From: Roseibacillus sp.
GTDB lineage: Bacteria; Verrucomicrobiota; Verrucomicrobiae; Verrucomicrobiales; Akkermansiaceae
Direction: 5' to 3'
Assembly (NCBI GenBank): GCA_002723015.1
Contig: PBNG01000037.1
Span: 75,905 to 82,658 of the forward strand
Length of the DNA stretch: 6,754 nt
Position 1 is the first letter of the stretch; each line of letters starts with the position of its first letter. A program made the position numbers and the translations under genes. Of this stretch, positions 1 through 6,083 are shown in pieces. The notes beneath the pieces are model-generated. The model was not told where the DNA came from, did not search any database, and was given only the letters and a program-made list of their open reading frames with translations.

Positions 1-1109
1 GACCAACCTCCGCGCCTTGCCCATTCCGCGTAATTGTCCACGCGGGTTTCGGGATGCTTGCCATTCTTCGCAGAGAGGCCGCGCCAATCGTGGACGCCCG
101 TGCCGGGCACGCCGTTGTCCACCATGAATAAAATCAGGGTATTTTCCAGTCTTCCTGCGGACCTCAGTTTTTCCACGACGCGCCCGATATTCTGATCCAT
201 TCGGTCAATGATGGCAGAGTAGAGTGCCATCTTGAAATCCAGCTCATCCCGCAGCTTGGTATCGTAGGTGCCCCATCCAGGAACATCCAGTGGCGAAAGG
301 CCCCATTCCGGCTTGATCAGTCCCAGCTTGACCATTCGCTCGTAGCGTTCCTCACGCAGCGTATCCCAGCCCACGTCCCGGAAGCGGCCGCGATACTTTC
401 TGGTGTCCTCTTCCCGGGCATGCAGAGGGAAATGCGGAGCGTTGTAGGCAAGGTAGAGGAAAAGAGGCTGATCGGGATGATCCTCAAAGGCCTCGTCCAT
501 GAAGTGCAGTGCATAGTCAGTGAACACATCCGTGGTGTACCACTCCTGTTCCGGGTGCAGGTGATTGGTTGGGGTTTCCGTCCCAGGTAACACCTCCTTG
601 TCATCCAGGAAGACCTGACATCCCTTGAGGACGGTAAAGTAGGAGTCGATAAAGCTACGGGTGCCATAAAAGCGATCAAAGCCGCGGGCTATCGGGGATT
701 GGGCAGGCTTGGTGCCAAGATGCCACTTGCCAGTCATCATGGTGCGGTAACCACCCTTCTGCAGGTGCTCTGCCAGAGTTGGCACATGAGGCAGGATGGT
801 TCCGCGGTAGCTGGCAAGACCCCGGTCTCTGGCCATGTGGCCCATGCCCGCCTGATGTGGATAAACACCGGTCAGCAAGGAGGCCCGCGAGGGGCAGCAG
901 CGTCCAGTGTTGTAGAACTGGGAAAAGCGCAGGCCATTGGCAGCGAGGGCGTCGAGGACTGGAGTCTCGATCTCCCCACCATAACAGCCAAAATCTGAGT
1001 AGCCGGCATCATCTGCCAGGATCACTACGATATCCGGCTTTCTCTTTTCTCCACCAAAGACGGCGAGCGGTAGGAAAAGCACGATAAGAGAAGAGAAGAG
1101 GACTTTCAC
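1..1109 (-). CDS. Type I sulfatase (arylsulfatase-like), secreted, 3' end cut by window edge
   Basis: This gene has no stop inside the window; 369 residues are visible. The product should hydrolyse sulfate esters outside the cytoplasm. Residues 1-19 form a signal peptide (a Lys at position 2, a hydrophobic run, then FGG-EKRK). The sulfatase N-terminal domain follows directly: metal-binding DD at 33-34 in ILADDAGYSDFG, the formylglycine motif CCPSR at 71-75 within GRCCPSRASLLTG (Cys71 is the residue expected to be oxidised), GKWHLG at 127-132, APHFPLHA at 224-231 and the second metal pair DNG at 331-333. The set of active-site residues visible so far is complete. The start is GTG: an in-frame TAA (the stop of the upstream sulfatase) lies only five codons before it, and no other plausible start exists before the signal peptide. 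There is no clear Shine-Dalgarno sequence, so translation probably depends on coupling to the upstream gene, 12 bp away. The family is certain; the natural substrate cannot be told from the sequence. Confidence 0.93.
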   Translation of the reverse strand, partial: MKVLFSSLIVLFLPLAVFGGEKRKPDIVVILADDAGYSDFGCYGGEIETPVLDALAANGLRFSQFYNTGRCCPSRASLLTGVYPHQAGMGHMARDRGLASYRGTILPHVPTLAEHLQKGGYRTMMTGKWHLGTKPAQSPIARGFDRFYGTRSFIDSYFTVLKGCQVFLDDKEVLPGTETPTNHLHPEQEWYTTDVFTDYALHFMDEAFEDHPDQPLFLYLAYNAPHFPLHAREEDTRKYRGRFRDVGWDTLREERYERMVKLGLIKPEWGLSPLDVPGWGTYDTKLRDELDFKMALYSAIIDRMDQNIGRVVEKLRSAGRLENTLILFMVDNGVPGTGVHDWRGLSAKNGKHPETRVDNYAEWARRGGW

Positions 1110-1121
1110 GAGCGGAACAAA

Positions 1122-3002
1122 TTATCTGACGGTCACATTCAGGGTCGAGAGCAGTCCATTGATACGGGTCCGGGGAGCTTCCGGGTCGACCGGATTTGCA
1201 TCATCAGACCCAATGCAGAGACTCTCCTGAGGGTGTCTTTTCAGCAGGCCGCGCGATTTCACCTCAACCGATTTTCCGCCGATCCGGAGAGAGAGCGTTT
1301 CCCCCGTCAGGGAGGCCGAGATCTCCATTTTCCTGCCCGGGGAACCAAATGCGATCTTTTGGACGGAGTTTGTGCCGATGCGAACGCTGAAAAAGAGACT
1401 GTTATCCCTTGCGTAAAGAACATAGCCCACTGAGGAGCCCCCGTGGGCAACAATAATGCCATGGGGCTTTTTGCCTTCCTCGATTTCCACGGTGGCCTCG
1501 ATGGTGAAGGGTTTGCCTGACATATCAGGCAGAGATGAGCTGGCGTAGGTATCACCCAGCCTGGCCTCTGCCCATTGGACTGGCTTGACCGGTGACTTCC
1601 TCTTTCTTCGTGCGGGTTGCTTGCGGTTGGTCGTGGGATAGAGGGTAACTGGATTCTGTATTGTGCCTGCCGGCCTTTTATTGGCGGCCATGTCTGCGGT
1701 CATCTGCGTTGCCAGTGCCTCCAGTTTCGCAACAATGGCGGGATTCTCTTCCGCGAGATTGGTTAGTTCTCCAATTTCTTCTTCGAGATTATAGAGCCGA
1801 CCTCCTTGCGCCAGATCCGCGTTGCGCTGGCGAATTCCCATTCCCAAGGATTGGGCAGTGAGTGCCAGTTTCCATGGGCCTTGTCGGATCGCCTGCAATC
1901 GCGTCCCTTGAAAATAGTGCCAGATCTCACGTGGGGACGTCTCGGTTTTACCGAGCATCCACGCCGAGACATCAATGCCATCGATCTGGATGTCTTTTTT
2001 AATCCTGCCACCAGCCAATGAAACAAAGGTGGGCAGCACATCGGTGGTGCCGGCGATACCTGCAGATTCAGTGCCGGGAGCAATGGTTCCTGGCCACCAG
2101 ACGATGGTGGGTTCGCGCACCCCGCCTTCGAGGGTGCAGCCCTTGCTTCCGCGCAAGGGCCCGGAGACCCCGCCGGCCTTGCCCTTGGAAGCCCACGGAC
2201 CATTGTCGCTGGTAAAGAGGACAAGGGTATTTTTTTCGATCTCCAGCCGTTCCAAGGCTTTGAGCACCTGTCCGACGCTCCAGTCGACTTCTTCCACCCA
2301 GTCGCCGTAGGTGCCATTTCTGGATTTCCCCGCAAAATCCGGATGGGGATAGAGCGGCACATGCATGGCGGTGTGGGGCAGGTAGAGGAAAAAGTTCCGG
2401 TCCTCCTTGTGACTGGCCTCCATGAATTTCACGGCCTCCCCGGTGTATTCGCGGGTGATGCGTCGTTGGCCTTCATCTTCGAGGAGTTCAGCCACCTGTT
2501 CGTCCCGCATCAGGGGATGAACCCGCTTGCCGTTCGCCGCCGCGGTGCGGCCCATGTCATTGGAGTAAGGAATACCAAAGTAACCGTCAAAGCCGTGGCG
2601 CGTGGGTAAGAATTCCCGTTGGTCTCCGAGGTGCCACTTGCCCACACACATGGTGGCGTATCCCAGTTCCCTGAGGTAGTCGGCTACCGTGTGTTCCTCG
2701 GGGTTGAGTCCATTGCCTCCGGCGGGAAAAAATACCCCGGGCACACCCACGCGTGGTGCGTAGCAGCCGGTCATCAATTGTGCGCGCGAGGCCGAGCACA
2801 CGGGGGCGGCATAAAAACTGGTAAGCTTGCGGCCCTCCCTGGCCATACGGTCCAGGTTTGGTGTGCGGTTGAGCTTGGAGCCGTAGGGGCCAATGTCGCC
2901 ATAGCCCATGTCATCGATGAAGATGAGGACCAGATTGGGGAGGGCCTTCGCGGAGAGGCAAGATGGGAATATTACGAGGAAGGTGGCAATAAGGAGCTTC
3001 AT
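1122..3002 (-). CDS. Type I sulfatase with C-terminal LamG-like domain, secreted
   Basis: The 626-residue product begins with a signal peptide (residues 1-20, ending LSAKA). The sulfatase domain spans about 22-440: DD at 30-31 in IFIDDMGYGDIG, the formylglycine motif CSASR at 69-73 followed by AQLMTG, GKWHLG at 121-126, LPHTAMHVP at 208-216, DNG at 266-268, and GSKGCTLEGGVREP at 285-298, whose Lys287 is a conserved active-site position. RLYNLEEEIGELTNLAEE (402-419) is the usual end of the catalytic unit. A strongly basic linker (about 459-474, with an RRKRK run) leads to a C-terminal beta-rich domain (about 497-626). Its pattern FTIEATVEIEE, GYVLYARDNSLFFSVRIG and LSLRIGGKSVEVK resembles LamG/concanavalin-like domains, which often bind glycans. 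Ordinary single-domain sulfatases end near residue 450-500, so this is an extended form. The motif is the C-x-A-x-R type, which the radical-SAM anaerobic maturase (anSME) accepts; this is family knowledge. The ATG overlaps the murI stop as ATGA and lacks a clear Shine-Dalgarno. The substrate is unknown. Confidence 0.95.
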   Translation of the reverse strand: MKLLIATFLVIFPSCLSAKALPNLVLIFIDDMGYGDIGPYGSKLNRTPNLDRMAREGRKLTSFYAAPVCSASRAQLMTGCYAPRVGVPGVFFPAGGNGLNPEEHTVADYLRELGYATMCVGKWHLGDQREFLPTRHGFDGYFGIPYSNDMGRTAAANGKRVHPLMRDEQVAELLEDEGQRRITREYTGEAVKFMEASHKEDRNFFLYLPHTAMHVPLYPHPDFAGKSRNGTYGDWVEEVDWSVGQVLKALERLEIEKNTLVLFTSDNGPWASKGKAGGVSGPLRGSKGCTLEGGVREPTIVWWPGTIAPGTESAGIAGTTDVLPTFVSLAGGRIKKDIQIDGIDVSAWMLGKTETSPREIWHYFQGTRLQAIRQGPWKLALTAQSLGMGIRQRNADLAQGGRLYNLEEEIGELTNLAEENPAIVAKLEALATQMTADMAANKRPAGTIQNPVTLYPTTNRKQPARRKRKSPVKPVQWAEARLGDTYASSSLPDMSGKPFTIEATVEIEEGKKPHGIIVAHGGSSVGYVLYARDNSLFFSVRIGTNSVQKIAFGSPGRKMEISASLTGETLSLRIGGKSVEVKSRGLLKRHPQESLCIGSDDANPVDPEAPRTRINGLLSTLNVTVR

Positions 3003-3838
3003 ACGCCGCTTGAGTCTGACGGTCGGCTTTCCCGGACATTAAGTTCGGGAAGCTCTATTTTTTTCGTTGTCGTGATACGTACGCCGAGGCGACGTGACAC
3101 GATTTCGAGGGAGCGGTCGGCGTCATCAGTCAGAAGAACGGAGAGAGATCCCTGCTCGTCTGACTTGTTCCGGGCATTCCGCTGGCTCAGGTTTTGTGCG
3201 AGAGCGAGAGCGGTGGCGGTGGGGGTGTCTGCCACTGGTTTTCCGAAGACTCTCGCAATCTGTTCCACAAGAAGAGGATAGTGAGTGCAACCCAGAATCA
3301 GGGAGCTGCATTCATTGAGGCGCGAGGACACAAAATAATGTTGCAGAATCTCCATGGTGAAGGATTCATCGATGCAATCCTCCTCGATCAGAGGGACAAG
3401 CAGGGGGGTGGCTACCGATACCACTTCGGTCGCGGGAGCGGTTTTCCTGAGTGCATTCCGGTAAGCGTTACTTGTTATTGTGGCCCGGGTCGCAATGACT
3501 CCGATAGGACCGGTAGTGGTGAGGTTTGCGGCAGCTTCTGCTCCGGGGACAATGACCCCGGACACCGGCAGAGACGTCTGTGAGGCCACGGTCTCAAGGG
3601 CTACGGCGGAGGCCGTGTTGCAGGCAACGAGAATTTCCTTTACGCCGGCATTGTCGAGATAGGAGGCGATCTGGGTCGCGTATTCGATAACCGTTCCCGG
3701 ACTACGGGAGCCATAGGGCACCCGGGCAGTATCGCCAACGTAAATGATATCCTCGTTGGGAAGGTGCCTCTGGATTGCGTTGACCACCGTGAGCCCGCCG
3801 ATGCCGGAATCGAATACGCCGATAGGAAGGGAGTTCAT
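2999..3838 (-). CDS. murI: Glutamate racemase
   Basis: This cytoplasmic, cofactor-independent enzyme interconverts L- and D-glutamate and supplies D-Glu for the peptidoglycan stem peptide. At 279 residues it has normal family length. The N-terminal lobe shows PIGVFDSGIGG (5-15, catalytic-site Asp10 and Ser11), YVGDTARVPYG (33-43) and VACNTASA (71-78) with the first catalytic Cys73. The second lobe shows GVIATRATI (113-121) and LGCTHYPLL (182-190) with the second catalytic Cys184 and adjacent His186. Both Asp/Glu racemase signatures are therefore intact. The ATG start is supported because the conserved DSGIGG motif begins nine residues in, as is usual; no Shine-Dalgarno is visible before it (the upstream stretch is pyrimidine-rich). 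It appears to be the first recognised gene of a minus-strand operon, since its TGA overlaps the start of the sulfatase downstream. A normal murI argues for a conventional peptidoglycan wall. Confidence 0.97.
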   Translation of the reverse strand: MNSLPIGVFDSGIGGLTVVNAIQRHLPNEDIIYVGDTARVPYGSRSPGTVIEYATQIASYLDNAGVKEILVACNTASAVALETVASQTSLPVSGVIVPGAEAAANLTTTGPIGVIATRATITSNAYRNALRKTAPATEVVSVATPLLVPLIEEDCIDESFTMEILQHYFVSSRLNECSSLILGCTHYPLLVEQIARVFGKPVADTPTATALALAQNLSQRNARNKSDEQGSLSVLLTDDADRSLEIVSRRLGVRITTTKKIELPELNVRESRPSDSSGV

Positions 3839-3883
3839 GGGAAGAAGGAGGCTCTGGCATCGACCAAGCCGGAACTGGTCCGC

Positions 3884-4042
3884 TTAGGTGATCACAGGAT
3901 GCCCCGTGTTAAGGAGGAATAGGAAGCCAAACGCGGACCTGATCATGGGGGAATTTTGACTCAGCAAGAGCGCCAAGCCTATGGCAAAAGAGTATTTCCG
4001 GTTCTTTTTGCGGGCGAGACGGGCGGAGGGGCAACTTGACAC
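3884..4042 (-). CDS. Possible small membrane protein upstream of murI (52 residues)
   Basis: This uncertain small ORF lies on the same strand as murI and ends 45 bp before its ATG. From the GTG at 4042 it would encode 52 residues: a basic stretch (ARLARKKNRK, 7-16) followed by a hydrophobic region, FAIGLALLL (19-27), and then FGFLFLL (38-44). A positive head with following hydrophobic segments looks like a small membrane protein and is less typical of random out-of-frame translation. Against it: the GTG has only a GGGAG too close upstream, longer versions would overlap the start of the divergent propeller gene, and I do not recognise the sequence. No function is proposed. Confidence 0.25.
   Translation of the reverse strand: MSSCPSARLARKKNRKYSFAIGLALLLSQNSPMIRSAFGFLFLLNTGHPVIT
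3956..3985 (+). promoter_or_regulatory. Candidate sigma70-type promoter for the propeller/DUF1080 pair
   Basis: TTGACT (3956-3961) matches the -35 consensus at five of six bases. Eighteen bases later TATGGC (3980-3985) shares only the TAT of the -10 consensus. It would give a leader of roughly 90 bases before the ATG at 4081. The -10 is weak, and promoter consensus in this group of bacteria is not firmly the E. coli one, so this is a tentative site. Confidence 0.2.
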
Positions 4043-4066
4043 TCGCTCCCGGGGAGAAGATGGCCT

Positions 4067-4074
4067 AGGAGAGG
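4067..4074 (+). promoter_or_regulatory. Ribosome binding site of the propeller gene
   Basis: AGGAGAGG lies six bases before the ATG at 4081 and is a good Shine-Dalgarno match. It fixes the start. It also stands out here because the minus-strand genes in this window have no clear Shine-Dalgarno sequence. Confidence 0.6.
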
Positions 4075-4080
4075 CAGACC

Positions 4081-5322
4081 ATGAAATCATTATGGACGGT
4101 CGTTTGCGCAGGCGCATTCATTTCTGCTCTTCCTGCCTCTGAGATTAGGTGGTCGGGATTACTGGGGCCACACCGGAATGGCTGGGCCGGCCAATTCAAG
4201 GTCCCGGAGTTCTGGCCTGAGAAATTGCAAAAAGGTTGGAGTGTGGAGGTAGGAACTGGATACGGTAGTCCTCTGGTGGTGGGCCAGCGGGTCTACCAGC
4301 ATGCCCGGCAGGGAGCGGAAGAGGTGGTGTGGTGCCTCGACCTGGTGAGCGGAAAACGGCTCTGGCGTAAGAGTTATGCCGCGCCCTTCAAGATCGGTGG
4401 TGGAGGGGAGCGTCATGGGAAGGGACCAAAGTCCTGTCCAGTGCTGGCGGATGGCCGTCTCTTTACCCTGAGTATCACCGGAACGATTCACGCCTGGGAT
4501 GCACAGAGCGGTAGCCTGCTCTGGAGCAAGGATTACAGGAAGAAGTGGGCGGAGGGAAACCAGCCCAACTGGGGGGTGTCCACTTCACCCATCGTGGATG
4601 GGGAACGCCTCATTGTGCACCTCGGAAATGACGAGGCGGGTGCGCTCATGGCCTTTGACGTAGAATCGGGCCGGGAAGTGTGGGAGCAGGGAGAACATGG
4701 CACGTCTTATTCCTCTCCCCTCCTGGTTGAGATCGGAGGGGTGCGACAGGTGGTGCAGTGGAACCATGAGACCCTAGCGGGGGTAGAGAGCAGGACCGGT
4801 AAGTTGCTCTGGGAGTATCCCGCCCCCCACCGCAGTCATAACCAAAACATGCCCACGCCCGTGTTCCACAAGGGCCGGATCCTGCTCGGGGGCGAGAACC
4901 GGGGAATCAAGTGTTTGGAGCCGGTACTGAAGGACGGCAGGTGGACGGTGAGCCGTGTCTGGTATCAGCGTAAGGTGGCACTCGACATGAGCACGGCGGT
5001 CATCAACGGAGATTACCTCTATGGAATGTCGCATTTCAAGATGGGCCAGATCTTCTGCCTCGACCCCCGGGATGGGACGATCCGCTGGCTCAGTGAAGGG
5101 AGGATCGGCCAGAATGTGGCCTTTCTCTCCGTCGAGGGACACGTGGCGGCCCTGCGCTCCAATGGGGAGCTCCGCATCATTGCGGCTGATCCGGCTAGTT
5201 ACCGTGCCCGGGCCTCCTACCAGGTGGCCCCTGATCAGACCTGGGCTCCCCCGGTCCTTCTCGACAGCAAGATTCTTATCAAGGACCTCAACCGTCTCAC
5301 TCTCTGGTCCTTTGGGTCCTGA
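4081..5322 (+). CDS. Secreted PQQ-like beta-propeller repeat protein
   Basis: The 413-residue product has a signal peptide (about 1-19, cleavage likely after ALPA), so it acts in the periplasm or outside the cell. After a GPHRNG turn (29-34), which corresponds to the W-x-G-P-x-R-x-G entry motif of this family, PQQ-like propeller repeats follow. Each is a beta-strand with D-x-x-S-G-x-x-x-W: CLDLVSGKRLW (85-95), AWDAQSGSLLW (138-148), AFDVESGREVW (191-201), VESRTGKLLW (235-244), a degenerate one ending SRVW (291-294), CLDPRDGTIRW (326-336), and a weak last blade around 345-385. This gives about seven blades. Genuine quinoprotein dehydrogenases need a vicinal Cys-Cys pair and a dehydrogenase domain; neither is present, so the fold is propeller-like and an enzymatic role is unproven. 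Related proteins are abundant in Planctomycetes and Verrucomicrobia, with roles mostly unknown. It probably shares a transcript with the DUF1080 gene 83 bp downstream. Confidence 0.9.
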   Translation: MKSLWTVVCAGAFISALPASEIRWSGLLGPHRNGWAGQFKVPEFWPEKLQKGWSVEVGTGYGSPLVVGQRVYQHARQGAEEVVWCLDLVSGKRLWRKSYAAPFKIGGGGERHGKGPKSCPVLADGRLFTLSITGTIHAWDAQSGSLLWSKDYRKKWAEGNQPNWGVSTSPIVDGERLIVHLGNDEAGALMAFDVESGREVWEQGEHGTSYSSPLLVEIGGVRQVVQWNHETLAGVESRTGKLLWEYPAPHRSHNQNMPTPVFHKGRILLGGENRGIKCLEPVLKDGRWTVSRVWYQRKVALDMSTAVINGDYLYGMSHFKMGQIFCLDPRDGTIRWLSEGRIGQNVAFLSVEGHVAALRSNGELRIIAADPASYRARASYQVAPDQTWAPPVLLDSKILIKDLNRLTLWSFGS

Positions 5323-5405
5323 GAGTGGATTCCACTTCCTGTCGTCGAATCGGGTTGCAGTTTCTGCTTTCGGGGCTCGCCGATTTGTTGCTAGCTCGAA
5401 GGATC

Positions 5406-6035
5406 ATGAAACTAGTTTTTTTCGCCCTTGCCGCCGCCCTGATCCCCGGGACCTGTGTCCTGGCCGACCACCACGAGTTCAAGACCATCTATGACGGCAA
5501 GGACCTCACCAACATCAAGACGGAGGGAAATTGGAAGATCCAGGATGATGGATCTTTGTTCCTAGAGCCACGTCCGGGCGAGCGGGGATGGACCCGCTAC
5601 GGCTCCTACCTTTGGCTCAAGGATGACTACAAGGATTTCACCGTGGATTTTGAATACAAGCATCCCAAGGGAGGCAACTCAGGGCTCTACTTCCGGATCT
5701 ACGACGAGTCAGATGCCACGGCCCATGGATTTGAAGTCCAGATCCTCGACTGCTTCGGAAAAAAGAAGCTTGGGCCCCATGACCTTGGAGGAGTGATCGG
5801 CACCTCGGGGCCCCTCGTCAACGCTGCGAAGAAGCCAGGCGAGTGGAACCGCATGGTGGTGACCTTGAAGGACAACAAGCTTACCGTGATTCTGAACGGG
5901 AAGAAGGTCCAGGATGGACTGGATCTTGTGGCCAAGAAGCGTCCTAACAAGAAGCTGGCGGAAAAGGGGAAGATTGCCATTCAGGATCACGGACAGCCAT
6001 TCTGGGTGCGCAATATCAAGGTCAAGGCGCATTAG
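5406..6035 (+). CDS. Secreted DUF1080 / 3-keto-disaccharide hydrolase-like protein
   Basis: The 209-residue product has a signal peptide (1-20, ending CVLA before DHHEF) and one DUF1080 domain filling the rest, a concanavalin-like jelly roll. Family landmarks in order are FKTIYDGKDL (25-34), W43 in GNWKI, FTVDFEYKHP (78-87), GGNSGLYFR (89-97), GFEVQILD (108-115), HDLGGVIG (125-132), GEWNRMVV (145-152), LNGKKV (163-168) and IAIQDHGQPFWVRNIKVK (190-207). Characterised members cleave 3-keto-glycosides, and Pfam names the family after a 3-keto-disaccharide hydrolase; activity here is inferred from the family. The ATG at 5406 is chosen over a GTG at 5325 because the signal peptide begins exactly there; an AAGGA lies two bases before the ATG, which is rather close. 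It follows the propeller gene on the same strand with no convincing terminator between. It could act with an oxidoreductase outside the window that makes the 3-keto sugar. Confidence 0.93.
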   Translation: MKLVFFALAAALIPGTCVLADHHEFKTIYDGKDLTNIKTEGNWKIQDDGSLFLEPRPGERGWTRYGSYLWLKDDYKDFTVDFEYKHPKGGNSGLYFRIYDESDATAHGFEVQILDCFGKKKLGPHDLGGVIGTSGPLVNAAKKPGEWNRMVVTLKDNKLTVILNGKKVQDGLDLVAKKRPNKKLAEKGKIAIQDHGQPFWVRNIKVKAH

Positions 6036-6046
6036 GCGCGAGCGAC

Positions 6047-6062
6047 GACAGGGACCCCTGTC
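6047..6062. terminator. Perfect inverted repeat between convergent genes, possible bidirectional terminator
   Basis: GACAGGG (6047-6053), AC, then CCCTGTC (6056-6062) is a perfect seven-base inverted repeat; as RNA it would form a six-pair stem with a four-base loop. It sits in the 48 bp gap between the stop of the DUF1080 gene and the stop of the convergent gene, exactly where a shared terminator is expected. Neither strand has a run of T after the stem, so classical intrinsic termination is doubtful. Confidence 0.4.
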
Positions 6063-6083
6063 TGGTTCCCGTTGGACCTCAGG

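Noticed and set aside
699..1087. Overlapping plus-strand ORFs opposite the left sulfatase, and a minus-strand ORF at 317-679
   Set aside because: They lie in other frames of a gene with complete sulfatase motifs, and their translations are rich in Arg, Pro, Ser and Gly with no recognisable domain.
2619..3281. 220-residue plus-strand ORF across the sulfatase-murI junction
   Set aside because: It is antisense to two well-supported genes, shows no domain pattern, and long antisense frames are common in GC-rich coding DNA.
3984..4011. Imperfect hairpin GCAAAA...TTTTGC in the divergent region, as a riboswitch or terminator
   Set aside because: The stem is A/T-rich with mismatches and a bulge, matches no known riboswitch, and has no clear T-tract at a gene end.
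4036..4041. Perfect TTGACA as a -35 box for the propeller gene
   Set aside because: At 16-18 bases downstream there is only GATGGC-like sequence, no acceptable -10, and the start of transcription would fall on the ribosome binding site.
4081..5322. Propeller protein as a true PQQ-dependent alcohol or glucose dehydrogenase
   Set aside because: There is no vicinal Cys-Cys, only four well-separated Cys in the mature part, and the protein is much shorter than quinoprotein dehydrogenases.
5324..5336. Inverted repeat AGTGGA-T-TCCACT just after the propeller stop, as a terminator
   Set aside because: The stem is only five pairs once a workable loop is allowed, and no T-run follows; it does not separate the two plus-strand genes convincingly.
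5325..5405. Upstream GTG that would extend the DUF1080 protein by 27 residues
   Set aside because: The ATG at 5406 begins a textbook signal peptide; the extension would bury it behind a polar, arginine-containing stretch, and it starts only two bases after the propeller stop without a ribosome binding site.
5409..5418. Ten-base palindrome AAACTAGTTT directly after the DUF1080 start codon
   Set aside because: It is made of signal-peptide codons (Lys-Leu-Val), there is no second copy in the gap, and one such palindrome can arise by chance.
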